NCBI RefSeq assembly: GCF_020379485.1
Contig: NC_063448.1
Coordinates: forward strand, 50,291,218-50,355,217
Origin: Brassica napus
Lineage: Eukaryota > Streptophyta > Magnoliopsida > Brassicales > Brassicaceae
Reading direction: 5' to 3'
DNA: 64,000 nucleotides
Position numbers and translations under genes: made by a program. This document shows positions 1-11,189 of the stretch, piece after piece. Numbering within the stretch: position 1 is the first letter of the stretch; each line of letters begins with the position of its first letter. Under the pieces are notes generated by a model. It was not told the origin of the DNA. It saw only the letters and a program-made list of their open reading frames with translations, and ran no database searches.

Positions 1-170
1 TATATTCCGAGGGATCCGTTCCTCGGAATTTTCCGAGGGAGTTGTCCCTCGGAAAATTCCAAGGGAAATGTCCCTCGCTATATTTTTAAAAAAAACGGAT
101 CGATCGATGCGTTTTTGTTCAAAAACGCATCGATCGATCTAGTGAAAAATATAATTAATTTCCTCGGAAT
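1..170. repeat. Subterminal-type repeats near the unseen CACTA end
   Basis: Several copies of TTCCTCGGAA / TTCCGAGGGA-like motifs lie at 1-80. An inverted pair containing CGCATCGATCGAT follows at about 98-140. The same ATCGATCGAT core recurs in the tandem array at 3200-3980, which ties the two regions to the same element. Confidence 0.65.
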
Positions 171-319
171 GTAAAAAATATTAATTTTTTTGAAAAAATA
201 AAATTTCTGAAATTTAAATTCGAAAATATGAAATTAAAAGTAAAATTGAAATCATACTAATTAATATTCAAAGTTTCACAAATAAAAATAAAACATTCCG
301 AGATTGGGGAAAAAAAAAA

Positions 320-2441
320 CTACGGGTCTGGCACGTCCGGGAACACCTCGTTCGGGTACATCCTCTGCATCATCTCCATCATTTGCTGGTTCAGCCTCCT
401 CTGTGCCTCATAGCCCGCCTGTTGAGCCGCCATCTGGGTCTCCAACAAAGATATTCGATCATCTTTGTCCTTCAACTGAGCCGTAAGTACTTCTGGATCA
501 ACAAAGGGCGGTGGTGCAGAAGAAGGAGGAACCGACCGGGTGCGACGACCCAAACCGAACAAACGTCCCTTCTTCTTTGGAACCGACTGAATAGAAAAAA
601 GCCAAATTTAGAAATTTAAACCAAGAAATAAATGAATTGAACTTTAAAAAAAAAAGAACTTACGGATTCAACGATTTCGTTGATTCGAAACCGGGACAAG
701 TTGGTCGAAGCCGTCGAAGCGTCATCCTCGGTTTGAAGCTGAGACACTTCGTCTACCACCTGAGTTTGGACCAGGTCGACCACGTCCCTCACAAGACCGT
801 CATCAATCTGGCCGGTCTTCTTGTTGGTATACGCCCTCCTCATTAGGGCGAGATCATCGACCGGCTCGCCATCATTTTCTTCCGCCTTGAAAAAAACATA
901 AAATTAAAGAAACATTAGAAATTAGAAGAAATGCACAATAAATTTAAATTCTGAAACTCAAATAATTGAAGAAAAAGCGGTTGAACTTACCATGCGATCT
1001 CCGAGAGTGGCAATAGATTGAGCACCCAAGTTATGCTTGTAGATGCCCTTCCCTTTACGGTCGCTCCTGCGGTTGGTGGAGTTGGTGGAAGAAGTTTCTT
1101 TCGTCTCCTCCTTATCCCAATGCGCACACAACTCCTTCCAGACCGTGTCGTTCATCGACTTTGGGACCTTTTAATTAAAAAAAAAAAGAAAAAGTTTAAT
1201 AAATTAAAAAATAGTTTAATAAATTAAAAAATTGTTTAATAAATTAAATCGAACCTTATTGATTTCCCACTTCTTCTTCCACTCGTGGATCTGCTTCCCA
1301 TAGTTGTCCATTACTTTATGGACGAAGTGGTGATAGATAAAGAGCGTCTCATCGGAATTCCAGTTGAACTCTTGCTGAAAAAAAAACACAATTAGTAGAA
1401 AATTTATATTAAAGATTAAAAATATAAGTAAAAAATTAGAATACTTACCGCAAACTGACGAAACCACAGAACCTGCTTGTCGGTTGGGAAGTGAGTGAAA
1501 GTCGGATGTCCACTGTCGAGGGCCGAGTACATCATACGGTTGATCCATGCGCTGATCCCGTTCCCGGATCGGTTGAACCTTATTAAAAGAACAAACGGTT
1601 AATAATGAATCCAAATTTAAAGAAAAAAAAATGTTTAATTACCATGTTTGACCCCGTCCATGTGGATACGGAGTGAGATACGGAAGATGGTCACGACCGG
1701 GCTGTTGAACCAACTCCGCAACCCTCATCACTCCCGGAGGACCCGGAGGAACAGGAGCGGATGCAGCAGCGGGAGCGAGAGGAGCATGAGCGGGTGCAGC
1801 AGAGGGAGATGTATGGTTGGAGCTGTGGGGCGAAGGGGAATCCTGAAAATGGCTGGAATCCCGAGACTGGCTCCCCGTACCACCACGACCACGACGCTGT
1901 CGAGGCCGGGTCTGATCATCATGAGACCTGTAAATTAAAAAAATATATTTAATAAATACAGAAATATATAAATTAATTTTTTTATTAAAAAAAAATCCCA
2001 AATAATTTAATCACAGAAAAAGATTTATATATATTAAAATTTTTTAATAAATATATAAAAATAGTTCTAATAAACAAAAAATAGTTTTAATAAATAAAAA
2101 TTGTTTAATAATTAAAATGTTTTGTAAAATCCAAAAAATCGAATTTATATAGAAATTTTTTTTTGTAAAATCCAAAAATCGAATTTATATAGAAAAATCG
2201 TTTTGTAAAATACAAAAATCGATTTTATATACAAAAATCGATTTTATAAATACAAAAAATAAAAAAATTATAAAAAAATTCTAAATCAATTCAACAAAAC
2301 AAATTATTCAACCAAATCACAATTCTAAACCTATTATACAACCAAATCACAATCCTAACCAATCACCCTAACAAAAATCTATCAAAACTACACAAAAACC
2401 TAACAAATAGAACCTAAGAGAGTGGGATAGGGTCCTTACAT
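320..2441 (-). CDS. Transposase_24 (Ptta/En/Spm family) protein of the CACTA element
   Basis: This is the second protein of the CACTA element, playing the part of the TnpA/PttA-like DNA-binding accessory factor. Coding exons on the minus strand are inferred as 2441-2440 (first two bases of the start codon), 1927-1643, 1578-1449, 1374-1255, 1167-991, 885-664 and 586-320, each flanked by GT/AG sites. They total 1203 nt, a 400-residue product. The N-terminus is Arg/Gly-rich and then Ser/Pro/Ala-rich (residues about 1-95). A segment with [17 protein letters not shown] and the motif [15 protein letters not shown] follows, then the Transposase_24 core with [14 protein letters not shown]. The C-terminal third contains an acidic stretch and a Gln/Met-rich probable coiled coil ([19 protein letters not shown]). 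The start codon appears to be split AT|G by the first intron. If that is wrong, translation would begin at a later Met. Confidence 0.8.
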
Positions 2442-2569
2442 GATTTGTGTAAGAGAAGAGGGAGATCGCCGGAGATATCGTCGGATTTCAGGGGGAAATC
2501 GCCGGAGAGAAAGAGAGGAGTCGCGCAGAGGAAGAAGAGAGAAATGGGGAAGAAGAAGGGGCTCGTGGT

Positions 2570-3190
2570 TATAAAACCTAGGGTCCGACGGACATTATCC
2601 GTCGGAATTCCGTCGGAATTCTAATTTCAATTTTCGCGAAATATTTGCCCGGTAAAATGAAAATATTCCGAGGAAATTCCGACAGATAGTAAAATATCCG
2701 TCGGAATTTCCTCGGAATATTCCGAGGAAATACCGAGGAACTAGTGTTTGGGGTTTCAAAACATCAATTTTTTTTGCCGTATTTCATTTCTTATACAATT
2801 GTAATGCATACCATTGAGGATTCTTTGTATACATGAGCATAAACCATGAAATAACAAATTTCAAAACTAATTGAAAGTATTCCCTTTACCGTTCGTTAAA
2901 AGGTATAAGTGTTTCTCTTATGTTGCGAGATTTCGTTCATACAATCGGAAAAGTGTTAATTATACGGTAAGGAACAAATTTTTGACTTCATAATGAACGT
3001 AAGACACTTAATAAGGGTTATATAGGTGTTATTCAAACGGCAAAACGTTTTTTTCGGTTTAAAAACCCTATTTCCTCGGAATTTCCTCGGATTATTCCGA
3101 GGGAACTCCGACGAAACCCTCTTCTTCCTCGAAATTTCCTCGGAATATTCCGAGGAAATTCCGACGAACTAGTGTTTGGGGTTTCAAAAC
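2570..3190. repeat. Internal clusters of CACTA subterminal motifs and a direct repeat
   Basis: Stretches at 2590-2760 and 3070-3170 are dense in TCCGTCGGAA, TTCCTCGGAA and TTCCGAGGAA. The string ACTAGTGTTTGGGGTTTCAAAA occurs at 2741-2762 and again at 3169-3190, a direct repeat about 428 bp apart. The first cluster lies directly upstream of the Transposase_24 gene and may act in its promoter. The sequence between (2770-3050) shows nothing I recognise. Confidence 0.65.
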
Positions 3191-3194
3191 GTAA

Positions 3195-3985
3195 TTTTTT
3201 AAAAAAAAACGCATCGATCGATGCGTTTTTGAACAAAAACAAATCGATCGATTACTAAGATGGCCCGGGCCGTAAGATTGTGATCGATCGATGAGAGTAT
3301 CCCATCGATCTATCGACAATCTGAATTGTTCCTCGGAATTTCCTCGGAAAATCTTGTATGTTTTTTTAAAAATGCATCGATCGATGCGTTATAGAACAAA
3401 AACGCATCGATCGATTACTAGGATGGACCGGGCCGTAAGATTGTGATCGATCGATGAGATTAACCCATCGATCTATCGACAATCTGAATTGTTCCTCGGA
3501 ATTTCATCGGAAAATCTTGTATGTTTTTTTAAAAATGCATCGATCGATGCGTTATAGAACAAAAACGCATCGATCGATTACTAGGATGGACGGGGCCGTA
3601 AGATTGTGATCGATCGATGAGAGTAACCCATCGATCTATCGACAATCTGAATTGTTCCTCGGAATTTCCTCGGAAAATCTTGTATGTTTTTTTTAAAATG
3701 CATCGATCGATGCGTTATAGAACAAAAACGCATCGATCGATTACTAGGATGGACCGGGCCGTAAGATTGTGATCGATCGATGAGAGTATCCCATCGATCG
3801 ATCGACAATCTGAATTGTTCCTCGGAATTTCCTCGGAAAATCTTGTATGTTTTTTTAAAAACGCATCGATCGATGCGTTATAGAACAAAAACGCATCGAT
3901 CGATTACCAAGATGGCCCGGGCCGTAAGAATGTGATCGATCGATGCGTTATAGAAACAAAACGCATCGATCGATGCGTGTTCGGA
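3195..3985 (+). repeat. 163-bp tandem array, about 4.8 copies
   Basis: The marker CTGAATTGTTCCTCGGAATTT starts at 3321, 3484, 3647 and 3810, giving an exact 163-bp period. Each unit holds two or three CGATCGATCG-type palindromes, a GGACCGGGCCGTAAG segment and one TTCCTCGGAA pair. A partial unit leads in from about 3195, and a rearranged one ends by about 3985, just before the transcribed region of the ATHILA-like gene. The array could be a promoter or transposase-binding array; that role is inferred. Confidence 0.9.
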
Positions 3986-4487
3986 AAACAGAATTATAAG
4001 GCAAAACCCGACCTTTTTTGGATCTAAACCTTAGAACTCTCATCCCCTCCGATTTCCCCTATAATTCCCCCCCCCTTTCTCTCTCTATAATCATCCGATT
4101 TGAACAATTTTGGGCTCTATTCCACTTGATTTTTCGAGCTCTACCTGATTCCTACACTCGTCTTCACCCTAAGACAGGTATACTCCGCGAATCTCCACAT
4201 TCTGAAATCGTGTTCTTGAGCAATTTTTTGGGTTTTGTGAATTTCTTATTTCCGTGTTGATTCCTTGATCAAATATGCATGAAACAGATGTTTAAACATG
4301 GAATAGAACACAATTGTCTGTGATCAACGAGTTTGGAACATGATTTGAGATGATTTAGGGATAGAGAATTTTTTTCAATTTCGTTTTTTTTTATCACAAC
4401 TCGATTTCGCTTTTCATTTTCATGTTCAGCTTTGCCTTCTTAATTGATTATAACCATGTTGAGAGCAATGATTCTATTTTGTAGAGA

Positions 4488-5936
4488 ATGAAGCGCACGA
4501 AAACATCAGCAAAGAAAAACACACAAGAAGCGGGTTCGTCACAGCTGGAGAAGCAAAGGCCAAAGAAGTGGGATAAGTCTGATACCACCCACTACAACAA
4601 CATGAAGAAGGTAGCCGTTCCGGCTACACAACTAGCATGTCCTGAGACGATGACAATATTGGGAATCAAAGCAGACATTGAAGGACTGTTCCAGAACATG
4701 GGTCTAGGCCAACTATGCAACCTCAAGGAACCCACTTATCCGGAGTTGGTACGCCAGTTCATAGCATCCGCATACGTCACCCGTCCCGATGATAGCCATC
4801 AGGAAGGTTTTCTGGCATTCGTAGTGCAGAAAGTATACTATGAGGTATCTTTCACAGACCTCTGCGGACTATTTGGATTGAGTGCGGGGGAGAGGACATA
4901 TGGTCTTTATTGGACTTCAGAGCTGTTGAACTTCTGGGAAACGATTGGCACAGGGGTTTATAGATCTTCTCAGGCAAAGGAGTCACTTATCCGGAGCCCA
5001 GTACTGAGATATGCGACACGCCTCATTGGCTCATTGCTATACGGGACAACCACAGCCGCATCAGTCACGCAATGGGAGTTGTGCCTCCTGTACCAAGGTG
5101 TGAGGCATTTGCTACCGGCATTTGGAAACTCTACATTCCCACCTGCTACTGCCTTCAACATGGGAGCGGTGCTGGCCGCAAACTTAGCAGGATACAAGGG
5201 GAAAGTAACCAAATCCAAGAGCAATGCATGTGGATTTGGTGCAGTGATTACTCGGATCCTTAGACATGTGGGTGTAGACTGTGAGAACCACCAGGTAGCA
5301 CTGGACAGATCGAACAACATTGCTTGGAACTACCTGGATGTCATTTCTCTAGTAAGTAAGGAGTTCATAGCTGGTCCCCACTCGAGGATCGATCGGGATG
5401 GTCCTTACGTCTACGTATTCCAGGACCGAGCGAAGAAAACACTCTACTGCCACCTGCCTCAGATCGGCCTGACTGCTCTACTTTCAGAGGCTGCAGTTGA
5501 GTTCCTACCCCCTGCTACCGCACTAGTAGACAAGCCATCCTTCTTCACGCCAAAATATCAGACCAAAGGCAAGGGCGTGGTTGATGAAGAAGGACAAGAT
5601 GAGGCTGCACAAGCCATTCCAGATGATTCACAACCCCATCAGCTACTCCCATCAGACTCCAGCCAGTACAAGCTGCAAGAGCTTCCACCGAACGCCACTT
5701 CGCGCCAGCAACAACATTGGAGAGATCAGAGCATAAAGACAAACAACGACATGCTACACAAGATCTGGGCTGCCATTTCACGTATCAGGCCGTGTCGTTG
5801 CCAAAAGGATGATGTAGTTCATCGGGACAACTCTCCATCCAGCTCTGGTTCGGGTTCGAGTGGTACACACAGGGTAAGAAAGAGGTCCAAGAGACCCAAC
5901 GATGCAGGAACATCTGGAGCAGGAGACGAGGAGTAG
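4488..5936 (+). CDS. ATHILA ORF-1-like protein carried by the CACTA element
   Basis: A 482-residue single-exon reading frame on the strand opposite to the transposase genes. Residues about 55-240 resemble the Arabidopsis retrotransposon ORF-1 (ATHILA) family: an FQNMGLGQLCNLKEPTYPEL block, a strand/helix block VQKVYYEVSFTDLCGLFGLS, and a later conserved region. This family is known from gypsy-type ATHILA elements, so the frame looks like a captured retrotransposon gene. The N-terminus is Lys-rich. The C-terminus (about 375-482) is low-complexity Gln/Ser-rich and ends in a basic RVRKRSKRP segment. The 5' leader appears to carry an intron, with a donor after AAGACAG near 4176 and acceptor TTTTGTAG just three bases before the ATG. 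A TATA-like ATTATAAGG lies at about 3992-4000. Function is unknown. Confidence 0.75.
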   Translation: MKRTKTSAKKNTQEAGSSQLEKQRPKKWDKSDTTHYNNMKKVAVPATQLACPETMTILGIKADIEGLFQNMGLGQLCNLKEPTYPELVRQFIASAYVTRPDDSHQEGFLAFVVQKVYYEVSFTDLCGLFGLSAGERTYGLYWTSELLNFWETIGTGVYRSSQAKESLIRSPVLRYATRLIGSLLYGTTTAASVTQWELCLLYQGVRHLLPAFGNSTFPPATAFNMGAVLAANLAGYKGKVTKSKSNACGFGAVITRILRHVGVDCENHQVALDRSNNIAWNYLDVISLVSKEFIAGPHSRIDRDGPYVYVFQDRAKKTLYCHLPQIGLTALLSEAAVEFLPPATALVDKPSFFTPKYQTKGKGVVDEEGQDEAAQAIPDDSQPHQLLPSDSSQYKLQELPPNATSRQQQHWRDQSIKTNNDMLHKIWAAISRIRPCRCQKDDVVHRDNSPSSSGSGSSGTHRVRKRSKRPNDAGTSGAGDEE

Positions 5937-6216
5937 GAGCTATCACCGGCTATTTTATTTTCTTTTCTATTCTAACGTTTTATGGTCTTATTTTCTGTTA
6001 ATTTTGAACTGAGTTTTTTTTAGGTTTCTTAATTATGAGTTCGTATTTCTTTTACATGGTTTCTTTGTTTTATTTGGTTGTGTTTTGTGTAGCTTTTAAT
6101 TCGTATTCAGCTTTGCCTTGCTAGATAAACCAAATAACTATTATCCGAGGAAAGAGGTTATATCAAGTGTTCCTCGGAATTTCCTCGGTATTTCTTAAAA
6201 AAAAAAAATAATAAGT

Positions 6217-9200
6217 TCAATGGTAGTCTGTTTCCGAGTCATCATCACCAGATGAATCTGAATCTGGATCTTGGTGAAACTCTCCAATTACTGGTTCATC
6301 CTCTACGTGAACGACGGCTTCCTCTCCAAAGTCGGTTAAATCGACTACAAGGCCAACTCCAGCTAAATCTTCTGCTGCACTACAGTTGCCGGATGTGCTT
6401 GGTTGTAGTGGGTCTTCCAGCTCAGAACTTCCCTGAACTCGGCCTCTCGGGTTGAGTCTTGTAACAGTAACCCATGGATCATCTCTGTTCCTTACCCGGG
6501 GGTACTTGATATAACAAACCTGTAACATTTAGAAAAATTATAAATTAATACACATGATGATGAATCATTCTGAATAATTAACATTTAATTACCTGATCGG
6601 CCTGGGAAGCAAGAATGAAAGGATCATAATATTGCAGCTTTCGCCTCGAATTTACTGATGTAACACCAAATGCATCTGTTCTCACACCTCGATCTGGGGT
6701 GTTGTCGTGCCAATCACAATAGAAAACAGTACAGCGCAATCCAACCATGCCCAAATACTTGATTTCCAAAATCTCATGTATGTGTCCGTAGTATACATCA
6801 TCTCCTGATGCAGAACAAACGCCAGCATCATAAGTCGTACTCGAACGTCTCCTCTTCTGAGTTGTGAATGCATATCCTCGAGTACAAAATCTCGGATATG
6901 ACTTCACAACAAAGTTTGGTCCAACGACCATCTCACGTATCCAATCGTCAAATGTTTCACCTCTGGCCAAACCAGCAGACACCTATTAATAGCACATATA
7001 TATATATTATATCAATAAATGTGAATTAGTATAAATATGTGATAAAATATATTTTAATTTGTTTAAAGCACTCACATAAGTAAACATCCATCCAGTAAAT
7101 TCTCTCTGCTTCATTTCTTCTAGTTCGTCCTCTGTGGCGTATCTATACTCGAACCGCTTTTCTGCCATGAAAATCCTGTATATGATGACAATAATGTAAT
7201 TAATTAAGATTTAAATTTCAACTTGTTAAAATAAAAATTTGTAAGCTCATTTATTTACCTCTCATATTGAAGAACGTCTTCGCAGTTGGTGAGCAAATAT
7301 GTTTGCAAATGACTGCGCTCCTGCTCAGTAAGTCGACGGTCCTTTGGTTTTCCGCTAAGTCGTCCAACGTCTGTGAAAATGTCTGGAACCGTAACATGAT
7401 ATGTTGCCCGTTCGCCTCTATCATCATGCCGAGCAGGTCTTCTGTTTTTGGTCTGAACTTCTGCTGGAAAGTAGTACTCGGCAAAGTTTGAAGTTTCTTC
7501 ATTGATCATCTGTGCGACTATAGAACCTTCCACCCTACTTAAATTTTTCACCATCTTCTTCAAATGGAACATATACCGCTCATACAGATACATCCATCTA
7601 TACTGCACAGGACCACCAAGTTCCAATTCTCTTGCCAGGTGAATAACAAGATGCTCCATAACATCAAAAAATGAGGGAGGAAATATCTTCTCAAGGTTGC
7701 ACTGAATCACGGCTATGTTAGTCTTCAAATTTTCAATACCTTCAAGAGTCACTGATCTCGTGCATAAATCGCGGAAGAAACCACTTATCCCTGCAATTGC
7801 TTCATGAACATTTCGTGGTAATATTTCCTTGAAGGCGAACGGAAGGAGGCGCTGCATCATTACATGGCAATCGTGGCTTTTCAAGCCAGTAAACTTTCCT
7901 TCCTTTCTGTCGATACAGTTACGCAAATTTGATGCGTAACCGTCTGGAAATTCCACATCGTTTGAAATCCAATCAAAGAACGCATCTTTTCCCGCTGCAT
8001 CAAGTCGGTATATGGGAAAAGGAGCCCTACCATTCTCATCAACATGAAGTTCTGAACGAGCACATATATCGACTAAATCCAGTCTTGACTTCAAATTATC
8101 CTTTGTTTTACCTTGAACATTAAGGATCGTGTTCATGAGATTGTCAAAAAAGTTCTTCTCAATATGCATGACATCTAAATTATGCCTTAGCAGATGATCC
8201 TCCCAGTATGGCAGATCCCAGAAAATACTTTTTTTGTGCCAGTTATGTAGTTCTCCAACAGCATCTACCGGAAAACGCTCATGTCCACCGACTTCTGGCG
8301 TCCTTTCTGCACCAAAATCTCTTAGTTGTATCTTCAAATCTTTCCCACAAATTTCCGGAGGTGGACTGTCAAACACCCTCTTGTTCTTCGTAAACAAATT
8401 CCTACTCCTACGATATGGATGATCAGGTGGTAGGAATCTCCTGTGACAGTCAAACCAACACGTTTTCCTTCCGTGCTTTAGTTGGAAAGCATCAGTGTTA
8501 TCTTGACAATATGGACATGATAGCCTTCCATGCGTTGTCCATCCAGACAACATACCATATGCTGGAAAATCACTTATTGTCCACATTAGTACTGCCCGCA
8601 TTTGAAAGTTTTCTTTACACGAAACATCGTATGTTTCAGCACCTTGAGCCCATAGTTGTTGCAACTCATATATTAGTGGCTGAAGAAACACATCAAGTGA
8701 TCTCTTAGGATGCTCTGGTCCGGGAACGAGAATCGAGAGAAACAAAAACTCTCGTCGCAAGCACAAGTTTGGGGGGAGGTTGTATGGTGTAAGAATGACG
8801 GGCCATAGAGAATACTGTCTTCCACTCTTGCCAAACGGACTGAAACCATCAGTACATAATCCAAGGTAGACATTTCTTCTCTCATACGCAAAGTCGGGAT
8901 ACTTTGATTGGAAATGCTTCCACGCTTTTGCATCTGAAGGATGTCTGATCTCACCATCTGTTGAGTGCTCCGCATGCCATCTCATTGGTTGCGCTGTGCG
9001 TTCAGACAGATACAACCTCTGCAACCTTTCCGTCAAAGGTAAATACCACATCCTTTTATATGGCACTGGAACTCTTCCAATTGTATCTTTATAACGAGGC
9101 TTTCCACAAAATTTGCATGTAACCCGCTGTTCATCCACCCTCCAATAAATCATGCAGTTGTCGCTGCATACATCTATTACCTGATACGATAAACCAAGAC

Positions 9201-9834
9201 CAGCTACGAGTTTCTGAACCTCGTAGTATGAACCAGGAGCTACATTATCCTCGGGTAGAATACCTTTTACAAAATCAGCAATCGCATCCACACAGTCTTC
9301 AGCCAAATTATAATCTGTTTTAATGCCCATCAATCTTGTAGCAGATGATAAAGCTGAATGACCATCTCTGCAACCTTCGTACAATGGTTGCTTTCCAGCA
9401 TCCAACATATCATAAAATCTCCTAGCTTCTGCATTGGGTAAATCTTCCCCTCTAAAATGATCATTTACCATCTGCTCAGTACCTACACCATAATCTACAT
9501 CCGTTCTAATTGGTTCTTCTAATCTAACCGCTGGCTGAGGTTCACTAGTACTACCATGTTCATAATCAGTTTCCCCATGATGATACCAAATTTTGTAACT
9601 TCGTGTAAACCCACTCAAATATAGATGAGTCCAAACATCCCACTCTTTAATAACCTTTCTATTTTTACAATTAGAGCAAGGACATCTTAACATACCTGTT
9701 TTTGCTTCCGGTTGTCGGTGAACTGACCCCATGAATTCAGTTATACCTCGTTGGTATTCTTCCGTAAGCAATCTCGTGTTCGGATCCAAATGATGTCGAT
9801 CGATCCAAGAACGAAAATAATTTGAAGAAGACAT
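6217..9834 (-). CDS. CACTA transposase (tnp2 / TnpD type)
   Basis: The catalytic transposase of the element. Minus-strand exons are inferred as 9834-7259, 7175-7076, 6982-6593 and 6519-6217, all with GT/AG boundaries and summing to 3369 nt (1122 residues). Residues about 5-85 form the transposase-associated domain (RCPCSNCKNR zinc-ligand cluster; WTHLYLSGF). The tnp2 domain follows (about 230-560), including a CKFCGKPRYKD motif, DFPAYGMLSGW and LPYWEDHLLRHNLDVMHIEKN. A DUF4218 region covers about 640-750 (HDCHVMMQRLLPFAFKEILP; LGGPVQYRWMYLYERYM). Exons 2 and 3 carry the DUF4216 region (YYGHIHEILEIKY; VFYCDWHDNTPDRGVR). The C-terminus is acidic. No stop or frameshift interrupts the spliced frame. 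A TATA box lies about 85 bp upstream of the ATG. Confidence 0.92.
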
Positions 9835-9919
9835 ATTTTTTATGAATCAAATTCGTGTGTAAATAGAGTAAGAGGGAGGATGAAGATATGAAGTGAATGA
9901 AGAGGAAGAGGAGTGCTTG

Positions 9920-9928
9920 TATTTATAG
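9920..9928 (-). promoter_or_regulatory. TATA box of the tnp2 gene
   Basis: CTATAAATA on the minus strand, 86 bases upstream of the ATG at 9834, placed between the gene and the subterminal repeats. This is the usual CACTA arrangement, in which the promoter is embedded in the terminal region. Confidence 0.55.
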
Positions 9929-9944
9929 TTTAAATCCTGCCGAC

Positions 9945-10279
9945 ATACCGAGGAAATTCCGACGGAATTCCGACGGAATTCCGACGGACAAAACTAGTTC
10001 GTCGGAATTTCCTCGGAATTTTGTAAAATCCCCCAACGGCTCTCCAACGGCTATAATATTTCCTCGGAATTCATCGGTGTTTTCCGAGGAACAGAGTTTT
10101 CCTCGGAATTTCCTCGGAATATTCCGACGGACTGTAGTTTCCTCGGAATTCCGTCGGTATATTCCGAGGAAACCCAATTTTGTGTTTCCTCGGAATTTCC
10201 TCGGAAATTCCTCGGTATATTCCGAGCATTTCATTTTCCGTCGGAATGTCCGTCAGAATATCGCTGTTTTCTTGTAGTG
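9945..10279 (-). repeat. CACTA subterminal repeats and terminal inverted repeat
   Basis: About twenty copies of the half-sites CCTCGG/CCGAGG and CGTCGG/CCGACG, often as TTCCTCGGAATTTCCTCGG pairs, fill 9945-10260. The terminal repeat CACTACAAGAAAACAGCGAT (minus strand) runs from 10279 inward. The base after the terminus begins ATA, a possible 3-bp target duplication that cannot be confirmed without the other end. Confidence 0.9.
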
Positions 10280-10559
10280 ATAGTCTGACTTGATGTTGAT
10301 ATAGATGTTAACTACTTGGCAACCAATGTGATTATACATGTTTTTTTTGATAAACTGAAGTCTAGAACTCGTCTTTATGTTAATAAACTATGAAACTATA
10401 GGTCAAAACATCGAAATTTGTTTATTTTCGTAGATTAATCTAAATGCAAAACGAAACCATAACAATATGGAATAAATAAATAATAGTGTTCCTGATTTAT
10501 AAAAAATAATAAAATATCATAAAAGCAATTGAAGGTTATTCGACCTTCAAAAAACATAA
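10280..10559. other. Short AT-rich spacer
   Basis: No gene seen. The last part contains a perfect 8-bp stem (TTGAAGGT ... ACCTTCAA) with a 6-base loop at about 10529-10550, immediately before the Helitron-like terminus. Confidence 0.4.
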
Positions 10560-11189
10560 TCCCCTATATATTAAAGGAGAAACACTTAAAAAATTTTCCT
10601 TAAAAATCTAATCTGACGTGGCTTCATGAGAGGTCTCTATTTACAAAAATGCATACTGAATTATTTTAAAAAGATTTTTAACCTTTGCGCTTTATTGACA
10701 TAGTTTGCAAGTAACACATTTGTAATTTATTTCAAGTATGTATATACTGAATTATTTCTGATTATTTTATACAACTTATCCCATGATCGCTATCATTATG
10801 AAAGACCTCTAACATGATGTTCAGAGGACAAACATTTATGAAAAACATCTTGTAAGACCGTGCATACCTTTATATACCGCCATATTACTGTTATATTGTT
10901 TGTAAACCGAGATGCAAGATCACACCCTGAATGACAATGTGTAGCATCATTGAAGAAAATAGTATTGAAATTTAAATCGAATATGAATAATAGAAAGATA
11001 TATGTTAATAGGAAACGACAGAGAATAGAGAGGTCAACAGCTACTTATAACTTAATTTAGATTATCCCCTATATATTAAAGATGGCATGGAATGGGTAAA
11101 TGTAAACATAATAAAAATAGAGGCCTTATATTAAATAAAATATTCCAAAACACAATAGAAAAACCAAAACCGATAATTAAAATGTCAAA

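Larger units (their letters stand above)
1..10279 (-). mobile_element. CACTA (En/Spm) DNA transposon, left end outside window
   Basis: The right terminus reads CACTACAAGAAAA on the minus strand and ends at 10279, the hallmark of CACTA elements. Inside are a tnp2-type transposase gene (6217-9834), a Transposase_24 gene (320-2441) and an inverted ATHILA ORF-1-like gene (4488-5936). Clusters of subterminal-type motifs (TTCCTCGGAA, TCCGTCGGAA and their complements) occur at 1-170, 2590-2760, 3070-3170, about 6150-6190 and 9945-10260. CACTA transposases bind such subterminal repeats. The cluster at the left edge suggests the other terminus is just outside the window. All three genes can be read through or spliced without stops, so the copy may be autonomous or recently active. 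That is inference; the second terminus and the 3-bp target duplication cannot be seen. Confidence 0.9.

Noticed and set aside
3195..3985. Regular repeats as a CRISPR array
   Set aside because: Whole 163-bp units are repeated without unique spacers, in a plant transposon, so this is a simple tandem array.
4018..4260. 80-codon frame before the ATHILA-like gene
   Set aside because: It overlaps the inferred leader exon and intron donor, is rich in low-complexity CT sequence, and has no recognisable protein features.
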